Assembly (NCBI GenBank): GCA_019454045.1
Contig: SKCR01006527.1
Span: forward strand, 62,001 to 126,000
Length of the DNA: 64,000 bases
Reading direction: 5' to 3'
Source of the DNA: Zanthoxylum bungeanum
Taxonomy: Eukaryota > Streptophyta > Magnoliopsida > Sapindales > Rutaceae
Below the pieces are notes generated by a model. It was not told where the DNA came from. It searched no databases and saw only the letters and a list, made by a program, of their open reading frames with translations. Both the position numbers and the translations under genes were made by a program. This document shows, one piece after another, positions 12,938 through 24,735 of this stretch (position 1 is the first letter of the stretch; every line of letters begins with the position of its first letter).

Positions 12938-13204
12938 ATGATTGGAAAGATCGGAGTTAGAGACATTATCATGGGCGAAAATGTCTTAAATGGCGCGAAC
13001 TCTCCTGATTGGAATATGACCCTCAGGATTGTCCTGGAGGCTGAGAGGATGCTCTATACGATAGAGAGACCTCTCGGGCCTAAGCCCGGAAATGAGCAGC
13101 CGCTTGAGCTTGAGCTTTGGAAGACTCATAGCAATAAAAACTCAACTGCTCAGTCCGTCATGCTCGCTGCGATGACCCCTCTCAATGATGGCAAAATTGA
13201 ATGA
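12938..13204 (+). pseudogene. Copia gag, N-terminal fragment (frameshifted)
   Basis: From the ATG at 12938 the frame encodes about 88 residues (MIGKIGVRDIIMGENVLNG...). It contains the gag-type segment DWNMTLRIVLEAERMLYTIE, then 'QSVMLAAMTPLN', where Copia gags of the UBN2/Retrotran_gag_2 family continue into a helical domain. Here the frame is lost and the rest of gag continues in the overlapping frame from 13185, probably after a small deletion. The product would be capsid/nucleocapsid; this copy cannot make the normal protein without frameshifting. Confidence 0.75.
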
Positions 13205-15391
13205 CCTTCATCGATCTAACCTTAGATCGCAAATGTATGAATTGCAGAAAAAGCTCTTTCGCTCTCGAATGTCAAATGGTACATCTGTTGAGCACCATGT
13301 GTCACAGATGATTGTTGACATTGAACAACTGGGTCAGCTAGGCATAACCTTTGAGGCTGAGACTTCTATAGATTTGATCTTGCAGTCTATTCCTGACAGT
13401 TGGAGCGGGTCCATCATGAACTACAATATGATGAACCAAGACCATACTCTTGGAGAGCTGATGGTAATGCTGCGTGAAGCAGAAAAAGAGCTGATGAAGG
13501 GCAAAAAGAGCGAGGTGCACTTCGCTTCAACATCTCAGTCTCCGAGGGCTTGGCCTAAGGCAACTAGAGGTGTAAAGAAGAAGAAGAAAAAGAAGAAGAA
13601 GGGCAAAACCAAATCGTCAAAGTCTTCTGGGAAGGCTAAGGACAAATCCCAAGATGTATGCCTGCAGTGTGGCAAACAGGGTCACTGGAAGCGTGACTGC
13701 CGTGAGTACAAGACGCACATGAAGGAAATCAAAGCGGGCAAGACACCGACTTCAGATATGTTTGTTATAGAAATAAACATGTCTACTTCTAGTTTTAAAA
13801 ATTGGATTTTTGATTCTTGTTGTGGTACTCATATATGTACTGATGTGCAGGATCTGCGGATTAGCAGGAGACTGGCCTCAGGAGAGATTGACCTCCGCGT
13901 TGGAAATGGGACCCGAGTCACCGTTTTGGCCGTTGGGACTTATATTTTGGAACTGCCCTCGGGGCATGTACTTAATCTTTCAGACTGTTATTATGTACCT
14001 AGTTTGACTATGAATATTATATCTGTATCTTTATTGGCCCAATGTGGCTATACTTTTATTTTTAGAAACACATGGTGTTTTATGTATAAAAATGATATGG
14101 AGATATGCAGTGCTCATGTAAATAATGGTCTTGATATTTTAAATATAAATCAATCTCAAACATATAATGTAACAAACAAAAGGCTTAAATTAAGTAACAA
14201 AGATGAAACTTATATGTGGCATTGTCGTCTGGGACTCATTAACAAGACTCGCATATCCATACTTTCGAAGAATGGGTACTTGGACGGATTTGATCCAAAT
14301 TCATATGACGTCTGCGAATCTTGTTTATTAGGCAAAATGCCTAAAACACATTTTAGCTGTAAAGGTGCACGTGCTACCGAACTGTTTGCCCTCGTTCATA
14401 GTGACGTATGTGGGCCCATGTCTAGCCAGGCTAGAGGTGGATATGAATACGTCGTAACCTTTACAGATGATGCATCGCGTTATGGTTATGTGTATCTTAT
14501 GAGACACAAGTCGGAAACCTTTGAGAAATTCAAAGAATTTCGACATGAAGTTGAAAAACAGACTGGCAAAAGTATTAAAACATTACGGTCGGACCGTGGT
14601 GGAGAATACTTGAGCAATGAGTTTCTTGATTACTTGAAAGAGTATGGTATTCTTTCACAGTGGACTCCTCCCGGAACACCTCAATTAAACGGTGTGTCCG
14701 AACGGAGAAACCGAACTTTGTTGGACATGGTAAGGTCTATGATGACTCGCACAGAGCTACCTATTTCCTTATGGGGATATGCATTGAACAGTGCAATACT
14801 TATTTTGAATAAGGTTCCGTCAAAGTCTGTTCAACAGACTCCGTATGAAATATGGACAGGAAAGAAATCGGGTTTCTCATTCCTGAAGATTTGGGGATGC
14901 TGGGCATACGTCAAACGTTTGGAAGGTACCAAACTAGAACCCAAATCGGATAAATGCCTATTTATAGGATATCCTAGGGAAACCAAAAGATATTACTTCT
15001 ATCACCCACAAGAGAACAAAGTATTTGTTTCTCTACATGTGGTTTTCCTTGAGAAGGAATTCCTAAATGCAGTGGTAAGTGGGAGGAAAGTAAAACTCGA
15101 TGAAAATCGAAGTGATACTGTTCCTGGCACAGAATCCTTAACGGAACAAGAACAATTCATCAGGGATGAGACTGTACCACAATCTTCGAATACACAAGAA
15201 CCACGTAGATCAGAGAGAGTCAGAAAACAACCTGAGAGGTATGGGTTTCTGATCTCACCTCATGTAGATATTAATCTTATTGAGGAAGACGAACCAGTTA
15301 CGTATGAGGAAGCGATACAAGGTATCGACTCCGGTTTATGGCAAGATGTCATGAAGTCCGAAATGGATTCCGTGTACACCAACCAAGTTTT
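13185..15391 (+). pseudogene. Copia gag-pol: gag C-terminus, zinc knuckle, protease, GAG-pre-integrase, integrase, start of RT
   Basis: A single frame of about 735 element-derived codons. Domains by residue from 13185: gag helical domain 1-110; lysine-rich tract near 128-150; zinc knuckle CLQCGKQGHWKRDC 159-172; protease at 210, reading DSCCGTH; GAG-pre-integrase with WHCRLGLINK and CESCLLGK; integrase with D407, D470 and E506 (D-X35-E intact); then the pre-RT segment ending ...MDSVYTNQV. The protease active site normally reads D-[ST]-G; the glycine is replaced by Cys212. The second zinc His in 'GHIN' is Leu. The frame then runs into the solo LTR at 15392 and stops at 15458. Polyprotein of a retroelement, now severed from its RT. 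Confidence 0.9.
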
Positions 15392-17426
15392 TGTTGGTTT
15401 CTATTTAGGTCCCAAGATCATAACAAGCATGAAAATAATGTGTGAATACATCAAATGAGATAGCGGAATACTCACATCGATCGGTTGAGACGATTGAAGA
15501 GGCAACAAAACAATTTTCTCCCCTTCAAAGTGACGCCCAAACAGTGCAGATTTTTCTGCCCACTGTTTCAGTTTTGGATCTAAGATTTGGAGCTCCAAGC
15601 TTCGTCGTTTGATTCCCGGCTCGTGGGTGAGTTTCCCTAACACCTTCGTATGTCTCCTAGGAGTGTGCTAGCACTTGGATCTTGCCATAAAATCCACATA
15701 TTCTTGCTTCCATGGACGCCATTTTCAGGCAGTGAGCAGCCCCTCAATGGGCGTGAGAAAGAAAGAAGATGGGAGAGAGAGAGAGAGTTCTCTAGGATTT
15801 TCAAATTTTCATCTAATGAAATAATAATATTCCTTACCAAAAAGTGTAGAGAACCCTTTTGTTATTCACCTTTTGGTAAAACCATTTCACTTTTACCCTA
15901 AACTTGGTAGGTGTGGGTAAATGGTTTTTTCAAAAAGCAAAACAAGGTAGTTGGATGGTAGGTACACCTACTACACATGGCCCCCACATATTTGAATTCA
16001 AAATTCAAATATCTCTACGAACATTTGCCGCGGCTCGGTTCCGTTTAATCCGATTAAACAAACTTCTGTCGTTAAATAATTAAATCTAATTTAATTAAAT
16101 TTCGATGCCTCGCAAATATATTACGAACGTCGTTTGCGACTTTAATTTCGTAATGAAATCCAATTCAAATTAATATATCCGACATATTAATTTTAGCCCA
16201 TTCGAATAAATTAAATAGAAAAATCAAATTTAACTATTAAATTCATTTTATCGATTAATTCCAAATTAATCGCGTTCTCTCTCTTTAGACGATATTTTAT
16301 CCCAGATAAAATATCTCCGTAATTAATCCTAGATTAATTTTCTCTCTCATCAAAATAATCCCAGATTAATTAAAGTGCGAGTCATACATCATCGGTGAAT
16401 CATTGGGAAGCGACCCATGAGATCCCCGGATATGTTGGCAGTAAATACGGTCGTCGGACTTTCCGAACACGTAAGTACCAAGTACTACGTTTTACCGATT
16501 CACAAGACAAGGTTGGCTTCTAGCAAAGCACCATGCCTACCCAATTCTCCGGAAATATCCTTACAGGAATGAAGGATCTGTATCAGGCGTAGTATACATC
16601 GTATAGTGCATATCGATCTAGTATCGGATGGTCACGTGCTAGGCCTGGGGCTGGAGTTGTGTCTGCCCCGTACGAAGCACATGTCGGATGTCTGGTAACT
16701 AGTCTCTATAATCGGATATACATGACCTAGTCATAATATCCCGATGGCCGCGCAGCACTTAAGAGCACTAATACCGTATCCTACGTGACACCATCTCCAC
16801 TATGACTGGAGTGATACTTCCGTCTTGACATCACACCCAATACTCTACGATTCTCAATATACCCAGTATTGGCGTACACAGAACCGGTTAAAGCCCTGGA
16901 CGACCTCAACCAAAGTATATTGATTGTCGTAAGTATTAGCGGTGCAAGTCTCAGGTTAAGACCAAATACACCTACCTTGATTTCGGACTCCCATAGACAC
17001 ACAGTCATACTACCAATGGGATTCCGATGGGGTCTATCCAGAGCGAAGCTGTTTCCTGTACCATCGGTGAAACACAACCTCCTATTACACTTGCAAGAGT
17101 ATCCAATACCCAAATATATAAGAACTATTCTGTTGTGCCCTCACAACACGCACAAGTACAATACTAGTCTTTTACGTATTTATCGATGTCCAATCTCGAT
17201 AATACTCATGACTAGGGATATTTAATGATTTATCCTACTTGGACTGATACTGTCTCATATCATTCTCCGTCCAGGAACAAATCATAGAGACCTCTCATCA
17301 TTTATACATCTAAGGTGATCTAATCACAAATGATAAGAGAGCAATCTCCTTTGTCACATAGTTAATTTGTACAACAACACCATGATCTGTACAAATAGTG
17401 ACGCTATGGGTCATAATTGTCCAACA
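15392..17426 (-). mobile_element. Solo LTR of the element's own family, inserted in its RT coding region
   Basis: The segment runs TGTTGGTTTC...CCAACA on the plus strand and is the reverse complement of the family LTR. Flanks are GTTTT (15387-15391) and GTTTA (17427-17431), four of five bases identical. It separates 'YTNQV' from 'TLVDAPEGVQPIGCKW', which are contiguous in Copia RTs. At 2035 bp it is about 100 bp longer than the other copies. Confidence 0.88.
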
Positions 17427-18890
17427 GTTTAGACACTGGTTGATGCACCAGAAGGCGTACAGCCTATTGGTTGCAAATGGGTCTTCAAGAAGAAGACCGA
17501 CATGGATGGAAACATACAAACGTACAAAGCTAGGCTTGTAGCGAAGGGGTATCGTCAACGACATGGTGTCGATTACGACGAAACTTTTTCACCCGTTGCC
17601 ATGATTAAATCCATTCGGATTATGCTTGATATTGCTGCATATTTCGATTACGAGATATGTCAGATAGACGTCAAAATCGCTTTCCTTAACGAAAACCTTT
17701 TGGAGGATGTTTATATGCAACAGCCTGACGGTTTTGTCGTACCAAAATATGCAAACAAGGTTTGCAAGTTAAATCGATCCATTTATGGATTGAAGCAAGC
17801 ATCGCGTTCTTGGAACCAACATTTTGATGAGATCATAAAAGAATATGATTTCATTCAAAACGAGGATGATCCTTGTGTATATAAGAAGGTTAGTGGGAGC
17901 GCACTGACATTCATTGTCCTTTATGTCGATGATGTATTGATTATTGGCAATGACATTCTCATGCTACAATCGGTGAAAGCTTGGCTTTCATTAAAATTCT
18001 CCATGAAAGATTTGGGAGAAGCAGCCTTTATTCTAGGAATAAAGATCTACCGGGATAGATCTAGAAAGCTGATTGGACTCTCCCAAATCACGTACATTGA
18101 TAAAGTTTTGAAGAGATTCAACATGGAACAGACTAAGAGGGGACTGTTGCCAGTGTCACATGACGTCACTCTATCTAAGGACATGTGTCTTAAAACTCAA
18201 GATGAGAGAGACAACATGAGTCAGATCACGTTCACTTCGGTAGTCGGATCAATCATGTATGTCATGATATGTATGCGACCTAATGTCTCGTATGCTTTGA
18301 GCATGTGTAGTCGATATCAGGCCGATCCAAGTGATGGTCACTGGATGGCGGTTAAGAATATCCTTAAGTATCGTAGACGAACTAAGAATGCTTTCTTAAT
18401 CTATGGAGATGGAGAACTTGAGGTAACTGGGTTTACCGATGCAAGTTTCCAAACCGATAAAGACGACTGTAAGTCGCAATCTGGGTACATATTTTGTTTG
18501 AACAACGGAGCAGTAAGCTGGAAATCTTCCAAGCAAGAGACTGTTGCTGATTCAACAACAGAAGCGGAGTATATTGCTGCAGCTGAAGCAGCAAAAGAGG
18601 CAGTTTGGATCCGTAAATTCCTAATTGGATTAGGAGTAGTTCCGTTAGCAGCTGAGCCCGTTCCATTGTATTGTGACAATAACGGGGCTATAGCGCAGGC
18701 TAAGGAACCGCGGTCTCATCAACGATCCAAGAATGTTCTTCAACGTTTCCATCTGATTCGTGAGATCATACATCGTGGCGATGTGAAGATCGAGAAGGTC
18801 GCATCAGAGGACAACATTGCAGATCCGCTGACAAAAGATATTCCTCAGCAAAAGTTTAAGCGACATGTACATAGTTCAGGTGTTAAATGA
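17427..18890 (+). pseudogene. Copia reverse transcriptase and RNase H
   Basis: After the solo LTR the RT frame resumes (…APEGVQPIGCKWVFKKKT…) and stays open to the stop at 18890; the codon at the junction reads TAG where Trp is expected. From Met 17502 there are 462 codons. RT motifs include DETFSPVA, QIDVKIAFLN, GLKQASRSWN and the catalytic LYVDDVLIIGND. RNase H shows TDASFQTD, TTEAEYIAA and YCDNNGAI, keeping the acidic residues. It ends ...ADPLTKDIPQQKF, as usual for Copia. RT and RNase H look intact but are cut off from gag, protease and integrase. Confidence 0.92.
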
Positions 18891-18908
18891 TTGAGTGACT
18901 GACTATAG

Positions 18909-18922
18909 GCAAAGTGGGAGAT
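18909..18922 (+). promoter_or_regulatory. Polypurine tract of the Copia element
   Basis: GCAAAGTGGGAGAT directly precedes the 3' LTR start, the position from which plus-strand DNA synthesis is primed. Confidence 0.75.
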
Positions 18923-19666
18923 TGTTGGACAATTATGACCCATAACGTCACTATTTGTAAAAGACATTGTGGTTTTTGTACAAAATAACTGTGTGACAAT
19001 GGAAATTGCTATTTTATCACTTTGTAATTAGATTACTTGTATATATAAATGATAAAAGTCCTTATGATTAGTTCCGAATTAATAAGATATGAGACAATAT
19101 CAATCCGTAAAGGTTTAATCATTAAATATCCATAGTCGTAGTATTATCGAGACTGGACATCGATAATGCGGAATAGACTAGTATTACACTTGTGCGTGTT
19201 ATGGAAGCGTAACAACATAGTTCTCATATATTTAAGTATTGGATACTTATGTAAGTGTGATAGGAGGTTGTGTTTGCCGATGGTACGGAAACAACTTCGC
19301 TCTGGATAGACCCATCGGAATCCCATTGGTAGTATGACTATATGTCTATGGGAATCCGATTCAGGGTAGGTGTATTTGGTCTTAACCTGAGATTTGAATC
19401 GCTAGTACTTGCGACAATTAATACGCTTTGGTTTTGGTCGTCCGGGACTTTAACAGGTTATGTGTACGCCTTTTCTGGGTTTACTGAGAATCGTAGTGTA
19501 TTGGGTGTGATGTCAAGACGGAAGTATCACTTCAGTCATATGTAGATGATGATCACGCATGGATACAGAACCGGTTGTCTATTATGTTGCAACTATCGGG
19601 ATAATATGACAATGTCATGATTATCCGATTATAGAGACTAGTTGCTTGTGATCCGATATATGCTTC
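18923..19666 (+). repeat. 3' LTR of the Copia element, truncated
   Basis: The first 744 bp of the family LTR are present, matching 6730-7473 with scattered differences. It breaks at 'gatatatgcttc', where the intact 5' copy continues 'gtacggggcagac' and here the sequence switches to TGATGAGCGG. Confidence 0.9.
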
Positions 19667-20604
19667 TGATGAGCGGAAAAATATATCAATATTTACCACC
19701 CCTTTTACTTAATATTTTGTTTAGTTTCTCGGGTTTGATGAACGTTTTGATGTGTTTTAGTTTATTTTGCAGATAAAATAATATTGGGACACAATGAAAT
19801 CATTTAGGACGAAATGTGGATCAAATAAGGGAAAAAATTGGACTTGACATATTAATTTTGGAGATTGGAAACTTGAAAGGGCGTTTTAACGAAGTGCAGT
19901 TTTAGAAATTCCAATTTTGCGCATCTGTCGTATTTTGGGTATAACGTTTTACTCTGATATCGTATTGAGCTGATTCAAGTTCCAAATTAAAGAAGAATCA
20001 AAGATCTACAACTTTGAAAGATAAAATAATTTCTAATTCTGAAGATTACATGCCCAAAATTGATGAACCATCCAGAGAAGTGTTGTGTGTAATTATTAAA
20101 GTCATTTTCAATCATTTTCAAAGCAAAAAATAAATTAATAAATAAATAATAAAAATTATCAAATCACCACCAAACATGATAAGAAATTAGTGGAGTAATT
20201 AATAATGGATTTGGTGGAGCAATTACTGGAGCAATTAGTGGAGCAATTAATAATTGATTTGGTGGATGATTTGATGGAGGTAAAATTTTGCCTAAAAATA
20301 CCAAGCCATTTCATTTGTAAATTCATACTTTCTTCTAAGGAATTCCTTAAGAATACTAAGAAGATTGTATCTTGTTTGTTTATTTACAGCTTTCAGTAAT
20401 TAATTTCCGCTTTCGCACTTTCTTTTCTTTACTTTTCAGTTTTTACTTTCCGCAATTTACTTTTACGCACAATACTTTTCTTTCTTTAATTTTCAGTTTT
20501 TACTTTTCAGTAATGAGGAGGTAACTCCCCTTTGCTGGGGTAAAATGTAAAACTTTTATTACTAATATTTAGATTAATCTCCCTTAATTATAATATATAA
20601 ACTA

Positions 20605-20768
20605 GTTAAAACCTGACTTAACGAGGATACCGCCATATTGGTCGGTTGGTAATTATTTAAATTGGTTTTAACCTGACTAAATTGGATACCGCCTGATTGG
20701 TCGGTTGGTAATTAATTATTAATTTGACTTAATCTGGATACCGCCTATATGGCTGGTTGGTAATTATC
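20605..20768. repeat. Three tandem ~60-bp repeats in the Athila-like LTR
   Basis: Each unit reads approximately 'cctgact(t)aa...ggataccgcc(t)..tggtcggttggtaatta'. Three units follow one another with small length differences. Confidence 0.75.
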
Positions 20769-21001
20769 ATGCAAAGTTAATATATTATATTAATGGAGAT
20801 ATCTAAAATAGAAGTAATAAAAGTGAATCTTTTTACCTCAGCATTTTCTTTTATTGTAATTTTACTTTATTTACTTTTCAGCAATTTACTTTCAGCAATT
20901 ACTTTTCAGCATTTAATTTTCAGTATTTAATTTTCAGTATTTTACTTTATGTCTTTTATTTTATTTAAGTTTTTTTACTACTCGTAAATATGTGTCGTAA
21001 C

Positions 21002-22425
21002 TAGGGATGGCAATTTTACCCGCCTACCCGCAAACCCGCAAAAACCCGCCCGTAATGGGTAGGGTTTGGTAAATATATTAGTGGGTATGGTGCGGGTTTG
21101 GTATTTGAAAATAGAACCCGCTGCGGGTGCGGTGCGGGTTTGGTATTTTAGTAAAATAGCCGGGTACCCGCAACGGGTACCCGCATACCCGCAAAATTTT
21201 TTTTTAATTAATCTCATGAGTAATGACTCACGTAATTGTATCCATAATCATTTTAATAATAAAAATAAATAAATGAGATGATAGAAACTAGAAAGAAGCA
21301 AAATGTTATGGGCCTATGGCCTATGGCCCGTGAGTCACTGGCTCACTGCCAGTGCTGTGCGCCTGTGCCTCATTCCTCATTTAAATTCAACAAATAAAAT
21401 TTACAAAACCCTAGCCGCAGCAACAAAAGCATCACTGCCTCACTGGTCCTCCACTCCTCCTCAATCTCCTCACGAGTCACGGGCCACTGCCACTGCCACT
21501 GGTATATCAACTCGACTCCTCAACTCCTCATATTGATGCAGCAATCTGGTCACTGCCACTGGTATATCATTTCATTTTTTTATATTTTAATGGTTAGTGC
21601 TTTTGACTTACAGAACTCAAGTTATGAGTAAATCTCTTCAGGCTCTTCATTTTTTTTTATTTTTAATGGTTAGTGCTTTACGATGTTTCTAACAGAAGTC
21701 TAAAATCCATATTAGAATCGAAATAAGACTACCTGTTCAGAGAATCAGAATGCACCTTAATCCAATTCAATAAACCAAATTCACTTGTTCGATGCCTTAG
21801 TATATCATTCCAACAACTCTCATAGATTTTTCAGTACTTTAACTACTTATTATAATACACCAAAACTTATTAATTTCTTGATCTAATTGAGGTTGGTATT
21901 TTGTCAAGCACCTAGTGCGCACAATGAATGTACAATGCTTATACTTATGATTGTTTACTCTTTGTTTGCATTAACATTACATCTCCATATACCTTACTCC
22001 CTCATCAACCAACCAAAACAGCCTCACTTCCTCTCTAACCAGAACATATTGTAATGTTACTGATTTGTTATTGGTCCATAGAAAATAAATTTTTGTCCTC
22101 TTTTATTTTATTTATTATTGTTTGTTATTTGTTATTATCATTGATGGGTTGATGATGAATCAACGAAAGAATCCTTAGATGACCAAACCCGCAAAAAATA
22201 GTTCTTGAATACAAACTCGCTAGAATCCTGAGATGACCAAACCCGCAAAAATCCGTTGGGTACCAATGCGGGTTTGGTAGTTTGTTCACATATGCGGGTG
22301 TGGGTTTGGTAATGAAAATTAAAACCCGCAGCGGGTATGGTGCGGGTTTGGTAATTTGTTCACATATGCGGGTGCGGGTTTGGTAATGGCAAACCCGCAC
22401 CAAACCCTACCCGCTGCCATCCCTA
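21002..22425. mobile_element. Non-autonomous hAT transposon
   Basis: Perfect 8-bp target duplication GTCGTAAC at 20994-21001 and 22426-22433. Terminal inverted repeat TAGGGATGGCA at the left and TGCCATCCCTA at the right, perfect over 11 bp. Both ends are rich in 'gcgggtttggta' repeats. At 1424 bp there is no transposase; the interior (for example 21303-21536) holds filler or captured DNA with no recognised product. Confidence 0.93.
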
Positions 22426-23169
22426 GTCGTAACTAAGCCAGTTATCTGGGGTTGTGATGAAATCCAATATCACCGGTTTATAAGGGGTTAAATTATAGTT
22501 TGGGTAATTTAAAGGTTTGCTTATTAAGTCTTAAGCTTAATACGTTTTGTTAATTGGCCACTAATAAGATTGATGTGGTAAATCTAAAATAAACTTGACA
22601 AATGAATTTTAGGTTTCAGCCTTAGACTTAATAGCCCACGATCTTCCTTGAGGATAAATAACCCTTTAATAGATTTCCTTACAGGATAGACATATACCTG
22701 TCGGGGGGGGGTAGCCATATGGTTAGCCATAATGGAACTTAAACTTAATGAATCCAGATAATTTGGTTGACATAGACATATGGTTCAATTGGGTTAAACT
22801 GGGTATTTGCGTCTGACCATCGACAGAGGCTGTTGCATAATTTAGTGTTCCAGGTTAGTAAACCGATTTATTACACAAACATAAAATAACCACTTCATCT
22901 TTAAAATGATATTGGAAGAAATCACAACCCTAGATAGTTTTTAATATTGAATTTTCTTAAACCTACTTTCGAAAAAATTTTATTTACTTTTTTAAATTAA
23001 AACCTCATCATTTCAAATCAATCAATCAACCTGTTAGATACTAGTAATCATTTGACCTCAAAAATTAATAGATTAGGTATTAAGTCCTCGTGGGATCGAT
23101 ACTTTTTATACTACTTGAACGATACGTACGCTTGCGTTATACGTGTGTGTTTACGCCCGGTCAAGTTTT

Positions 23170-23187
23170 TGGCGCCGTTGTCGGGGA
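23170..23187 (+). promoter_or_regulatory. Primer binding site, Athila type
   Basis: TGGCGCCGTTGTCGGGGA lies six bases after the LTR end. It differs at about one base from the TGGCGCCGTTGCCGGGGA site of Athila elements (tRNA-Asp). Confidence 0.9.
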
Positions 23188-23254
23188 CTTATTTATCTTT
23201 CACTATTAATTTTGGGGTTAGATACGTTACTTGTATCTAATTTCTTTTTAATTA

Positions 23255-23280
23255 TTGTTTTTGTTTTTTTTGTGTTTCAG
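23255..23280 (+). promoter_or_regulatory. Candidate splice acceptor upstream of gag
   Basis: A long T-rich tract ends in TTTCAG|G just before the gag region. Leader splicing is known for several plant gypsy elements; use here is not shown. Confidence 0.35.
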
Positions 23281-23304
23281 GTTCTCAGAAACTACATGAG
23301 ATGA

Positions 23305-24735
23305 ACCGGAAGCTTTGAACTCCGATCGCTTGACCCAGAAATTGAAAGAACCATCAGACAGTTGAGAAGGGAAAGGCGAGAAGGCCAAGAAGCAATTATT
23401 AACATGGAACCTGAACCATTGAACGTTGCACCACCGATTCCCATTCGAGACCGAACCATTCCGGTGGTTGACAGACTCATTTCTTGTATTGTACTTCCTC
23501 CATTGCCAGCAAATGCAGGTGACATCAAAACATGCATCCAGATGATTCAGCAGTCAGTACAGTTTGGGGGGAATGCAACTGAAGATCCTAATGCCCACAT
23601 CAGCAACTTCCTGGAAGTTTGCGATACTTTCAATTACAACCGAGCAGCTGAAGAAGCAATGAGACTGCGGGTTTTTCCATTTTCCCTGAAAGACAGAGCT
23701 AAAGCTTGGCTACATTCACTACCAGTAGGTTCCATCACAACTTGGAACACTCTAGCCACAAAATTCCTTGCAAAGTACTTTCCACCAGCAAAAACTGCAA
23801 AGTTGAGGAATGACATCACATCTTTGTACAACAAGATTCAGAATCCCTTTGCGAAGCTGGGAAAGATTCAAAGATTTACTCCGGAAATGTCCTCATCATG
23901 AGATCGCAAAGTGGCTACAAGTCCAAACCTTCTAATGGACTTTCTGGAATAATGAGAACCACAATTGATGCTGCTGCTGGAGGAGCTTTGATGGCAAAAG
24001 GAGAAGATCAGGCCTGGGACTTAATTGAAGAAATGGCCAACAACAATTCTTTATGGCCAACAAAAAGGAGCATGATCAAAAGAATTGCAGGAATTTATGA
24101 AGTTGGAGCCAACACAGCACTAAATCCAAGCTGGATGTGATATACAAATGTCTAGAAACACTTAGCACGCAAGTTGTGAACATCGTTGGAACCACAAGTT
24201 CACCATATGAAGGAGCACCAGAACCAATTCAACATAAAGAAACAGTGAACTACGTCAACAATTTCAACAGACAGGGGAATAATCCATATTCCAACACCTA
24301 CAACCCAGGGTGGAGGAATCATCCCAATTTTTCATGGAGCAACAATTCAGGGCAAATGAAAAAACCCACCACCCGGATTCCAGCAACAGAACAAAGGCCA
24401 GGAGCATGAAAAAGAACCAGGAATAAAGAAGTACTGGCCCAGTTGAAGAAGCAAGAAGCAAAATATGATGCTTTAGCAGCTATGGTTCAAAATCAAGTAG
24501 CATTGAATCAAAGCCATTCAGCCTCTATTAAAGCACTGGAAAATCAAATGGGACAACTGGCCAATGCTCAGAGTTACAGACCGCCAGGTACCCTTCCTAG
24601 CAACACTGAACCAAATCCGAGGAACATGGAAAAGAAGCAATGTCATGCCATCATGTTAAAAAGCGGTACTGAAATCAACAAAGATATTGGAATCAAGGCA
24701 ACAATTGAAGATATTCCAAAAGAAAAAAGCAACAG
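23305..24735 (+). pseudogene. Athila-like gag
   Basis: Retrotransposon gag domain read in at least four frames: an open piece to 23901 with the segment RVFPFSLKDRAKAWLHSLP and 'TTWNTLATKFLAKYFPPAKT', then pieces ending at 24140 and 24409 and one from 24443. These segments are typical Athila capsid sequence. Frameshifts near 23860-23900, 24137 and 24410-24440, plus a stop-rich start, prevent one product. It would have formed the virus-like particle. A second copy of its 3' part lies at 28381-29335. Confidence 0.85.

Larger units (their letters stand above)
6730..19666 (+). mobile_element. Copia LTR retrotransposon, 3' LTR truncated, with two nested solo LTRs
   Basis: Order along the element: 5' LTR 6730-8663, PBS 8665-8676, long leader, gag, protease, integrase, RT, RNase H, polypurine tract and start of the 3' LTR at 18923. 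The order protease-integrase-RT-RNase H is diagnostic of Copia. Solo LTRs lie at 10091-12169 and 15392-17426. The 3' LTR stops at 19666, where the Athila-like LTR begins; its continuation is not found elsewhere in the window, so sequence has been lost there. The element is not autonomous now: pol is split and gag is frameshifted. Confidence 0.9.
19667..23163 (+). repeat. 5' LTR of the Athila-like element (with a hAT insertion)
   Basis: Starts TGATGAGCGGAAAAATATAT, a start I associate with Athila and related gypsy LTRs, and ends ...CGCCCGGTCA six bases before the PBS. Without the hAT insertion and its TSD it is about 2.07 kb, normal for the group. There is no partner LTR in the window to confirm the ends. 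Confidence 0.75.

Noticed and set aside
21303..21536. Plus-strand frame inside the hAT element
   Set aside because: Low-complexity Ser/Thr/Ala text from repeats, no recognised domain.
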